Shown: positions 54,939 to 64,000 of the stretch, piece by piece | Layout: each line of letters begins with the position of its first letter | Position numbering within the stretch: the first letter of the stretch is position 1 | Origin: Hetaerina americana | Lineage: Eukaryota > Arthropoda > Insecta > Odonata > Calopterygidae | Assembly: GCA_022747635.1 (NCBI GenBank) | Contig: JAKTNV010000163.1 | Span: forward strand, 248,001 to 312,000 | Direction: 5' to 3' | Length of the DNA: 64,000 bases | Translations under genes and position numbers: made by a program | The notes under the pieces: model-generated | Databases searched by the model: none | What the model saw: only the letters and a program-made list of their open reading frames with translations | What the model was told of the DNA's origin: nothing

Positions 54939-56926
54939 TACCTTTTTCAACAAACAGTAAAAACAACGATAAAATAAACTAACTTACAACAGAAAGCACC
55001 ATACTCACAGCTTAAATATCCACGAAGCACGGACGACTCAATTTTGAAATTTTAATTCGTTGCTCCGTTGTTTTCATTCTCAATTACCTTTTTCAACAAA
55101 CAGTAGAAACAACGATAATATAAACTAACTTACAACAGACACCACCATACTCACAGCGCAAATATCCACGAAGCACGGACGACTCAATATTGTTATTTTA
55201 ATTCGTTGCTCCTTTGTTTTCATTCTTAATTACCTTTTTCAATAAACAGTAAAAACAACGATAAAATAAACTAACTTACAACAGACACCACTATACTCGC
55301 TGCTTAACTATCCACGAAGCACGGACGACTCAATGATGATATTTTAATTCGTTGCTCCATTGTTTTCATTCTCAATCACCTTTTTCAACAAACAGTAAAA
55401 AAAACGATAAAATAAACTAACTTACAACAGACACCACCATACTCACAGCATAAATATCCACGAAGCACGGATGACTCAATGTTGAATTTTTAATTCGTTG
55501 CTCCGTTGTTTTCATTCTCAATTACCTTTTTCAACAAACAGTAAAAAAAACGATAAAATAAACTAACTTACAACAGACACCACCATACTCACAGCTTAAA
55601 TATCAACGAAGCACGGACGACTCAATGTTGGAATTTTAATTCGTTGCTCCGTTGTGTTCATTCTCAATTACCTTTTTCAAAAACAGTAAAAACAACGATA
55701 AAATAAACTAACTTACAACAGACACCACCATACTCACAGCTTAAATATCAACGAAGCACGGACGACTCAATGTTGGAATTTTAATTCGTTGCTCCGTTGT
55801 GTTCATATTCAATTACCTTTTTCAACAAACAGTAAAAACAACGATAAAATAAACTAACTTACAACAGACCCCACCGTACTCACAGCCTTAATATCCACGA
55901 AGCACAGACGACTCAATGTTCATATTTTAATTCGTTGCTCCGTTGTGTTCATTCTCAATTACCTTTTTCAACAAACATTAAAAACATCGATAAAATAAAC
56001 TAACTTACAACAGACCCCACCATACTCACTGCTTAAATATCCACGAAGCACGGACGACTCAATGTTGATATTTTAATTCGTTGCTCCATTGTTTTCATTC
56101 TCAATTACCTTTTTCAACAAAACGTAAAAACAACGATAAAATAAACTAACTTACAACAGACACCACCATACTCACAGCTTAAATATCCACGAAGCACGGA
56201 CTACTTAATGTTGATATTTTAATTCGTTGCTTTGTTGTTTTCATTCTCAATTACCTTTTTCAACAAACAGTAAAAACAACGATAAAATAAACTAACTTAC
56301 AACAGACACCACCATACTCACAGCATAAATATCCACGAAGCACGGACGACTCAATGTTGAATTTTTAATTCGTTGCTCCGTTGTTTTCATTCTTAATTAT
56401 ATTTTTCAACAAACAGTAAAAACTACGATAAAATAAACTAACTTAGAACAGACACCACCATATTCACAGCTTAAATATCCACGAAGCACGGAGGACTCAA
56501 TGATTATATTTTAATTCGTTGCTCCGTTGTTTTTATTCTCAATTACCATTTTCCACAAAAAGTAAAAACAACGATAAAATAAACTAACTTACAACAGGAC
56601 CACCATACTCACAGCTTAAATATCCACGAAGCACGGACGACTCAATGTTGATATTTTAATTCGTTGCTCCGTTGTTTTCATTCTAAATAACATTTTTCAA
56701 CAAACAGTAAAAACAACGATAAAATAAACTAACTTACAACAGACACCACCATATCCACAGCTTAAATATTCACGAAGCACAGACGACTGAAAGTTGATAT
56801 TTTAATTCGTTGCTCCGTTGTTTTCATTCTCAATTACTTTTTTCAACAAACAGTAGAAACAACGATAAAATAAACTAACTTACAACAGACACCACCATAC
56901 TCACAGCTCAAATATCCACGAAGCAC
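54939..56926 (+). repeat. Mixed satellite monomers
   Basis: The first 750 bp are the partner of 47.47-48.26 kb. The rest has ggaatttt units (one with gttcatattc near 55803), a cctt unit with accccaccgtac and gttcatatttt, ctccattg, gctttgttg, a gattatatt unit near 56502, a 145-bp caggaccacc unit and aaataacatt. This order resembles 44.4-44.9 and 48.78-49.3 kb. There is no non-satellite DNA. Confidence 0.78.
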
Positions 56927-59545
56927 GGACTACTCAATGTTGATATTTTAATTCGTTGCTCCGTTGTTTTCATTCTCAATTACCTTTTTCAACAAACAGT
57001 AAAAAAAACGATAAAATAAACTAACTTACAACAGACACCACCATACTCACAGCTTAAATATCAACGAAGCACGGACGACTCAATGTTGGAATTTTAATTC
57101 GTTGCTCCGTTGTGTTCATTTTCAATTACCTTTTTCAACAAACAGTAAAAACAACGATAAAATAAACTAACTTACAACAGACACCACCATACTCACAGCC
57201 TTAATATCCACGAAGCACGTACGACTCAATGTTGATATTTTAAGTCCTTTCTCCGTTGTTTTCATTCTAAATTACCTTTTTCAACAAACAGTAAAAACAA
57301 CGATAAAATAAACTAACTTACAACAGACACCACCATACTCACAGCTTAAATATCCAAGAAGCACGGACGACTCAATGATGATATTTTAATTCGTTGTTCC
57401 GTTGTTTAAATTCTCAATTACCTTTTTCAACAAACAGTATAAAAAACGCTAAAATAAACTAACTTACAACAGACACCACCATACTCACAGCTTAAATATC
57501 CACGAAACACGGCGACTCAATGTTGATATTTTAATTCGTTGCTCCGTTGTTTTCATTCTCAATGACCTTTTTCAACAAACAGTAAAAACAACGATAAAAT
57601 AAACTAACTTACAACAGACAACACCATACTCACAGCTTAAATGTCAACAAGCACGGACGACTCAATGTTGAATTTTTAATTCGTTGCTCCGTTGTTTTCA
57701 TTCTCAATTATATTTTTCAACAGTAAAAACTACGATAAAATAAACTAACTTAGAACAGACACCACCATATTCACAGCTTAAATATCCACGAAGCACGGAC
57801 GACTCAATGTTGATATTTTAATTCGTTGCTCCGTTGTGTTCATTCTCAATTACCTTTTTCAACAAAACGTAAAAACAACGATAAAATAAACTAACTTACA
57901 ACAGACACCACCATACTCACAGCTTAAATATCCACGAAGCACAGACGACTCTATGTTGATATTTTAATTCGTTGCTCCGTTGTTTTCATTTTTAATTACC
58001 TTTTTCAACAAACAGTAAAAACAACGATAAAATAATCTAACTTACAACAGACACCACCATACTCACAGCTTAAATATTCACGAAGCACGGACGACTGAAA
58101 GTTGATATTTTAATTCGTTGCTCCGTTGTTTTCATTCTCAATTACTTTTTTCAACAAACAGTAATAACAACGATAAAATAAACTAACTTACAACAGACAC
58201 CACCATACTCACAGCTTAAATATCCACGAAGCACGTACGACTCAATGTTGATATTTTAAGTCCTTTCTCCGTTGTTTTCATTCTTAATAACCTTTTTCAA
58301 CAAACAGTAAAAACAACGATAAAATAAACTAACTTACAACAGAAACCACCATACTCACAGCTTAAATATCCACGAAGCACGGACGACTCAATTTTGATAT
58401 TTTAATTCGTTGCTCCGTTGTTTTCATTCTCAATTACCTTTTTCAACAAACAGTAGAAACAACGATAAAATAAACTAACTTACAACAGACACCACCATAC
58501 TCACAGCTCAAATATCCACGAAGCACGGACGACTCAATATTGATATTTTTATTCGTTGCTCCGTTGTTTTCATTCTCAATTACATTTTTCAACAAATAGT
58601 AAAAACAACGATAAAATAAACTATTTTCCAACAGACATTACCATACTCACAGCCTAAATGTCCACGAAGCACGGACGCCTCAATGATGATATTTTAATTC
58701 GTTGTTCCGTTGTTTTAATTCTCAATTACCTTTTTCAACAAACAGTATAAAAAACGATAAAATAAACTAACTTACAACAGACACCACCATACTCACAGCT
58801 TAAATATCCACGAAACACGGCGACTCAATGTTTATATTTTAATTCGTTGCTCCGTTGTTTTCATTCCCAATTACCTTTTTCAACAAACAGTAAAAACAAC
58901 GATAAAATAAACTAACTTACAACAGACACCACTATACTCGCTGCTTAAATATCCACGAAGCACGGACGCCTCAATGATGATATTTTAATTCGTTGTTCCG
59001 TTGTTTTAATTCTCAATTACCTTTTTCAACAAACAGTATAAAAAACGATACAATAAACTAACTTACAACAGACACCACCATACTCACAGCTTAAATATCC
59101 ACGAAACACGGCGACTCAATGTTGATATTTTAATTCGTTGCTCCGTTGTTTTCATTCTCAATGACCTTTTTCAACAAACAGTAAAAACAACGATAAAATA
59201 AACTAACTTACAACAGAACCCACCATACTCACAGCTTAAATGTCAACAAGCACGGACGACTCAATGTTGATATTTTAATTCGTTGCTCCGTTGTTTTCAT
59301 TCTCAATTACCTTTTTCAACAAACATTAAAAACATCGATAAAATAAACTAACTTACAACAGACCCCACCATACTCACTGCTTAAATATCCACGAAGCACG
59401 GACGACTCAATGTTGATATTTTAATTCGTTGCTCCAAAGTTTTCATTCTCAATTACCTTTTTCAACAAAACGTAAAAACAACGATAAAATAAACTAACTT
59501 ACAACAGACCCCACCATACTCACTGCTTAAATATCCACGAAGCAC
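56927..59545 (+). repeat. 19-mer HOR family, copy 1 (2619 bp, 18 units)
   Basis: Starts at ggactactcaatg and includes ggaatttt, a hybrid cctt/cgtacgac/taagtcc unit, tatccaagaagc with gttgtttaaattc, the rare aaacgctaaaat, cgaaacacggcgact, an aatgtcaacaagc unit with a four-base-short tttttcaacagtaaa near 57715, ctctatg, aataatctaac, taagtcc, caattttgat, caatattgat, two cggacgcctc units, ctccaaag and cactgc units. It is one monomer shorter than copy 2. Confidence 0.92.
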
Positions 59546-62310
59546 GGACTACTCAATGTTGATATTTTAATTCGTTGCTCCGTTGTTTTCATTCTCAATT
59601 ACCTTTTTCAACAAACAGTAAAAAAAACGATAAAATAAACTAACTTACAACAGACACCACCATACTCACAGCTTAAATATCAACGAAGCACGGACGACTC
59701 AATGTTGGAATTTTAATTCGTTGCTCCGTTGTGTTCATTTTCAATTACCTTTTTCAACAAACAGTAAAAACAACGATAAAATAAACTAACTTACAACAGA
59801 CACCACCATACTCACAGCCTTAATATCCACGAAGCACGTACGACTCAATGTTGATATTTTAAGTCCTTTCTCCGTTGTTTTCATTCTAAATTACCTTTTT
59901 CAACAAACAGTAAAAACAACGATAAAATAAACTAACTTACAACAGACACCACCATACTCACAGCTTAAATATCCAAGAAGCACGGACGACTCAATGATGA
60001 TATTTTAATTCGTTGTTCCGTTGTTTAAATTCTCAATTACCTTTTTCAACAAACAGTATAAAAAACGATAAAATAAACTAACTTACAACAGACAACCCCA
60101 TACTTACCGCTTAAATGTCCACGAAGCACGGACGACTCACTGTTGATATTTTAATTCCTTGCTCCGTTGTTTTCATTCTCAATTACCTTTTTCAACAAAC
60201 AGTATAAAAAACGCTAAAATAAACTAACTTACAACAGACACCACCATACTCACAGCTTAAATATCCACGAAACACGGCGACTCAATGTTGATATTTTAAT
60301 TCGTTGCTCCGTTGTTTTCATTCTCAATGACCTTTTTCAACAAACAGTAAAAACAACGATAAAATAAACTAACTTACAACAGACAACACCATACTCACAG
60401 CTTAAATGTCAACAAGCACGGACGACTCAATGTTGAATTTTTAATTCGTTGCTCCGTTGTTTTCATTCTCAATTATATTTTTCAACAGTAAAAACTACGA
60501 TAAAATAAACTAACTTAGAACAGACACCACCATATTCACAGCTTAAATATCCACGAAGCACGGACGACTCAATGTTGATATTTTAATTCGTTGCTCCGTT
60601 GTGTTCATTCTCAATTACCTTTTTCAACAAAACGTAAAAACAACGATAAAATAAACTAACTTACAACAGACACCACCATACTCACAGCTTAAATATCCAC
60701 GAAGCACAGACGACTCTATGTTGATATTTTAATTCGTTGCTCCGTTGTTTTCATTTTTAATTACCTTTTTCAACAAACAGTAAAAACAACGATAAAATAA
60801 TCTAACTTACAACAGACACCACCATACTCACAGCTTAAATATTCACGAAGCACGGACGACTGAAAGTTGATATTTTAATTCGTTGCTCCGTTGTTTTCAT
60901 TCTCAATTACCTTTTTCAACAAACAGTAATAACAACGATAAAATAAACTAACTTACAACAGACACCACCATACTCACAGCTTAAATATCCACGAAGCACG
61001 TACGACTCAATGTTGATATTTTAAGTCCTTTCTCCGTTGTTTTCATTCTTAATAACCTTTTTCAACAAACAGTAAAAACAACGATAAAATAAACTAACTT
61101 ACAACAGAAACCACCATACTCACAGCTTAAATATCCACGAAGCACGGACGACTCAATTTTGATATTTTAATTCGTTGCTCCGTTGTTTTCATTCTCAATT
61201 ACCTTTTTCAACAAACAGTAGAAACAACGATAAAATAAACTAACTTACAACAGACACCACCATACTCACAGCTCAAATATCCACGAAGCACGGACGACTC
61301 AATATTGATATTTTTATTCGTTGCTCCGTTGTTTTCATTCTCAATTACATTTTTCAACAAATAGTAAAAACAACGATAAAATAAACTATTTTCCAACAGA
61401 CATTACCATACTCACAGCCTAAATGTCCACGAAGCACGGACGCCTCAATGATGATATTTTAATTCGTTGTTCCGTTGTTTTAATTCTCAATTACCTTTTT
61501 CAACAAACAGTATAAAAAACGATAAAATAAACTAACTTACAACAGACACCACCATACTCACAGCTTAAATATCCACGAAACACGGCGACTCAATGTTTAT
61601 ATTTTAATTCGTTGCTCCGTTGTTTTCATTCCCAATTACCTTTTTCAACAAACAGTAAAAACAACGATAAAATAAACTAACTTACAACAGACACCACTAT
61701 ACTCGCTGCTTAAATATCCACGAAGCACGGACGCCTCAATGATGATATTTTAATTCGTTGTTCCGTTGTTTTAATTCTCAATTACCTTTTTCAACAAACA
61801 GTATAAAAAACGATAAAATAAACTAACTTACAACAGACACCACCATACTCACAGCTTAAATATCCACGAAACACGGCGACTCAATGTTGATATTTTAATT
61901 CGTTGCTCCGTTGTTTTCATTCTCAATGACCTTTTTCAACAAACAGTAAAAACAACGATAAAATAAACTAACTTACAACAGAACCCACCATACTCACAGC
62001 TTAAATGTCAACAAGCACGGACGACTCAATGTTGATATTTTAATTCGTTGCTCCGTTGTTTTCATTCTCAATTACCTTTTTCAACAAACATTAAAAACAT
62101 CGATAAAATAAACTAACTTACAACAGACCCCACCATACTCACTGCTTAAATATCCACGAAGCACGGACGACTCAATGTTGATATTTTAATTCGTTGCTCC
62201 AAAGTTTTCATTCTCAATTACCTTTTTCAACAAAACGTAAAAACATCGATAAAATAAACTAACTTACAACAGACCCCACCATACTCACTGCTTAAATATC
62301 CACGAAGCAC
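59546..62310 (+). repeat. 19-mer HOR family, copy 2 (2765 bp, 19 units)
   Basis: Same order and rare markers as copy 1, plus one extra monomer at about 60081-60226 (aaccccatacttaccgc, cactgttgat, attccttg). The offset to copy 1 is 2619 bp before this unit and 2765 bp after it. Differences noted are ttaccttttt for ttacttttttc near 60908, gataaaat for gatacaat near 61811, and aacatcgat for aacaacgat near 62243. Confidence 0.92.
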
Positions 62311-63476
62311 GGACTACTCAATGTTGATATTTTAATTCGTTGCTCCGTTGTTTTCATTCTCAATTACCTTTTTCAACAAACAGTAAAAAAAACGATAAAA
62401 TAAACTAACTTACAACAGACACCACCATACTCACAGCTTAAATATCAACGAAGCACGGACGACTCAATGTTGGAATTTTAATTCGTTGCTCCGTTGTGTT
62501 CATTTTCAATTACCTTTTTCAACAAACAGTAAAAACAACGATAAAATAAACTAACTTACAACAGACACCACCATACTCACAGCCTTAATATCCACGAAGC
62601 ACGTACGACTCAATGTTGATATTTTAAGTCCTTTCTCCGTTGTTTTCATTCTAAATTACCTTTTTCAACAAACAGTAAAAACAACGATAAAATAAACTAA
62701 CTTACAACAGACACCACCATACTCACAGCTTAAATATCCAAGAAGCACGGACGACTCAATGATGATATTTTAATTCGTTGTTCCGTTGTTTAAATTCTCA
62801 ATTACCTTTTTCAACAAACAGTATAAAAAACGATAAAATAAACTAACTTACAACAGACACCACTATACTCGCTGCTTAAATATCCACGAAGCACGGACGC
62901 CTCAATGATGATATTTTAATTCGTTGTTCCGTTGTTTTAATTCTCAATTACCTTTTTCAACAAACAGTATAAAAAACGATAAAATAAACTAACTTACAAC
63001 AGACACCACCATACTCACAGCTTAAATATCCACGAAACACGGCGACTCAATGTTGATATTTTAATTCGCTGCTCCGTTGTTTTCATTCTCAATGACCTTT
63101 TTCAACAAACAGTAAAAACAACGATAAAATAAACTAACTTACAACAGAACCCACCATACTCACAGCTTAAATGTCAACAAGCACGGACGACTCAATGTTG
63201 ATATTTTAATTCGTTGCTCCGTTGTTTTCATTCTCAATTACCTTTTTCAACAAACATTAAAAACATCGATAAAATAAACTAACTTACAACAGACCCCACC
63301 ATACTCACTGCTTAAATATCCACGAAGCACGGACGACTCAATGTTGATATTTTAATTCGTTGCTCCAAAGTTTTCATTCTCAATTACCTTTTTCAACAAA
63401 ACGTAAAAACAACGATAAAATAAACTAACTTACAACAGACCCCACCATACTCACTGCTTAAATATCCACGAAGCAC
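62311..63476 (+). repeat. 19-mer HOR family, copy 3 (1166 bp, 8 units)
   Basis: Opens like copies 1 and 2 (ggactactc, ggaatttt, cctt/cgtacgac hybrid, tatccaagaagc), then near 62850 jumps to the second cggacgcctc unit and on to cgaaacacggcgact, agaacccacc, cactgc/ctccaaag, and cactgc. Eleven monomers are missing relative to copy 2. The later part matches 61.69-62.31 kb at a 1166-bp offset. Confidence 0.9.
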
Positions 63477-64000
63477 GGACTACTCAATGTTGATATTTTA
63501 ATTCGTTGCTCCGTTGTTTTCATTCTCAATTACCTTTTTCAACAAACAGTAAAAAAAACGATAAAATAAACTAACTTACAACAGACACCACCATACTCAC
63601 AGCTTAAATATCAACGAAGCACGGACGACTCAATGTTGGAATTTTAATTCGTTGCTCCGTTGTGTTCATTTTCAATTACCTTTTTCAACAAACAGTAAAA
63701 ACAACGATAAAATAAACTAACTTACAACAGACACCACCATACTCACAGCCTTAATATCCACGAAGCACGTACGACTCAATGTTGATATTTTAAGTCCTTT
63801 CTCCGTTGTTTTCATTCTTAATTACCTTTTTCAACAAACAGTAAAAACAACGATAAAATAAACTAACTTACAACAGACACCACCATACTCACAGCTTAAA
63901 TATCCAAGAAGCACGGACGACTCAATGATGATATTTTAATTCGTTGTTCCGTTGTTTAAATTCTCAATTACCTTTTTCAACAAACAGTATAAAAAACGAT
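63477..64000 (+). repeat. 19-mer HOR family, copy 4 (partial, at window end)
   Basis: Begins again with ggactactcaatg, followed by ggaatttt, the cctt/cgtacgac/taagtcc hybrid and tatccaagaagc with gttgtttaaattc, and is cut by the end of the window. The taagtcc unit has cattcttaatt where the earlier copies have cattctaaatt. Confidence 0.9.

Larger units (their letters stand above)
1..64000 (+). repeat. 146-bp satellite DNA array, about 438 tandem monomers
   Basis: The anchor ttacaacagacaccacc and its variants recur at 1, 147, 293, 439 and so on to 63868, all on the + strand, with no interruption or inversion. Other anchors keep the same phase: cttaaatatccacgaagc at about unit position 28, ttaattcgttgctccgttg at about 69, and caattacctttttcaac at about 98. 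Unit length is mostly 146 bp, with 145-bp variants and a few shorter ones. By eye, individual monomers differ from the consensus at a few to about ten positions, while blocks of many monomers elsewhere in the window match almost perfectly, which is the mark of a higher-order-repeat satellite. The composition (about 34% GC), the lack of long open frames and the length of the array fit eukaryotic heterochromatin. Centromeric identity is an inference. Both ends of the window lie inside the array, so its true length is unknown. Confidence 0.98.

Noticed and set aside
58443..58631. Short open frame of 62 codons on the - strand
   Set aside because: Satellite shadow; the tttttattcg and ctattttcc variants remove stops.
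61208..61396. Second open frame of 62 codons on the - strand, identical to that at 58443
   Set aside because: The identity is explained by the 2765-bp HOR duplication of the DNA and not by protein conservation.
1..64000. CRISPR array
   Set aside because: Regular spacing is present, but the whole 146 bp is repeated and there are no unique spacers, no leader and no cas genes.
1..64000. Primate alpha satellite or a CENP-B box
   Set aside because: The period is 146 and not about 171 bp. The nearest CENP-B-like stretch, starting attcgttgctccgttg, has the first ttcg but lacks the central A and the cggg, so only about five of nine key bases fit.
1..64000. Transposable element, LTR or tandem gene cluster (rRNA, histone, 5S)
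   Set aside because: No terminal repeats, target-site duplications, polymerase motifs or RNA-gene boxes were seen. The unit is too short and AT-rich, and no unit is interrupted.
1..64000. Tandemly repeated protein-coding region
   Set aside because: Three monomers (438 bp) would restore frame, but all frames of the consensus contain stops such as those in cttaaat, tttaattcg and aaataaac.
1..64000. Inverted monomers or a strand switch
   Set aside because: All anchors stay on the + strand through the window; I found no reversed unit.
1..64000. Promoter-like TATA stretches (gatattttaattcg)
   Set aside because: These recur in almost every monomer as part of the repeat, with no gene downstream. 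Their presence alone does not support transcription.

Overview
The whole 64 kb window is one uninterrupted, head-to-tail satellite DNA array. The basic unit is 146 bp. Adjacent units are in phase and in the same orientation from base 1 to base 64000, giving about 438 full monomers plus a partial one at the right edge (mean period about 145.8 bp, because some monomers carry 1-4 bp deletions). I found no unique sequence, no transposon insertion, no RNA gene and no credible protein gene. This points to constitutive heterochromatin of a eukaryote, plausibly a centromere or pericentromere. I cannot name the taxon, because the monomer is not a satellite I recognise. A consensus assembled by eye has about 34% GC, strong strand asymmetry (about 35 C against 15 G per monomer on the + strand) and six CpGs.

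The informative structure lies above the monomer. Monomers carry small sets of linked diagnostic variants, and runs of variants recur in the same order, so the array has higher-order repeats (HORs). There is no single HOR: offsets between near-identical blocks differ along the window and many blocks are nested or overlapping. Tandem offsets are 290 bp (2 monomers, 49.9-50.5 kb), 874 bp (6, 52.8-54.4 kb), 1164 bp (8, 53.6-54.9 kb), 1752 bp (12, 5.5-9.9 kb), 2186 bp (15, 23.8-27.5 kb), about 2625 bp (18, 26.7-32.0 kb), 2619/2765/1166 bp (18, 19 and 8 monomers, 56.9-64.0 kb), 3499 bp (24, 18.9-25.3 kb) and 4522 bp (31, 11.2-20.2 kb). Dispersed offsets are 4234, 5399, 7429, 7436, 8896 and 12828 bp.

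Layout: 0-5.3 kb is a mixed array bracketed by two copies of a 1.03 kb block; 5.5-9.9 kb is the 12-mer HOR; 11.2-20.2 kb is a tandem duplication of a 31-monomer segment; 18.9-27.5 kb has overlapping 24-mer and 15-mer duplications; 26.7-32.0 kb is an 18-mer duplication; 31.5-49.8 kb is a mosaic of dispersed copies, including one patchwork of pieces also found at 23-25 and 30 kb; 49.9-54.9 kb has young short-range duplications; 56.9-64.0 kb is a 19-mer HOR whose successive copies have gained or lost monomers. Junctions often fall inside a monomer and create chimeric units. The pattern is that expected of repeated unequal exchange and gene conversion, and there is no sign of a gene-encoded system. 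Copy-to-copy differences were judged by eye and are approximate.
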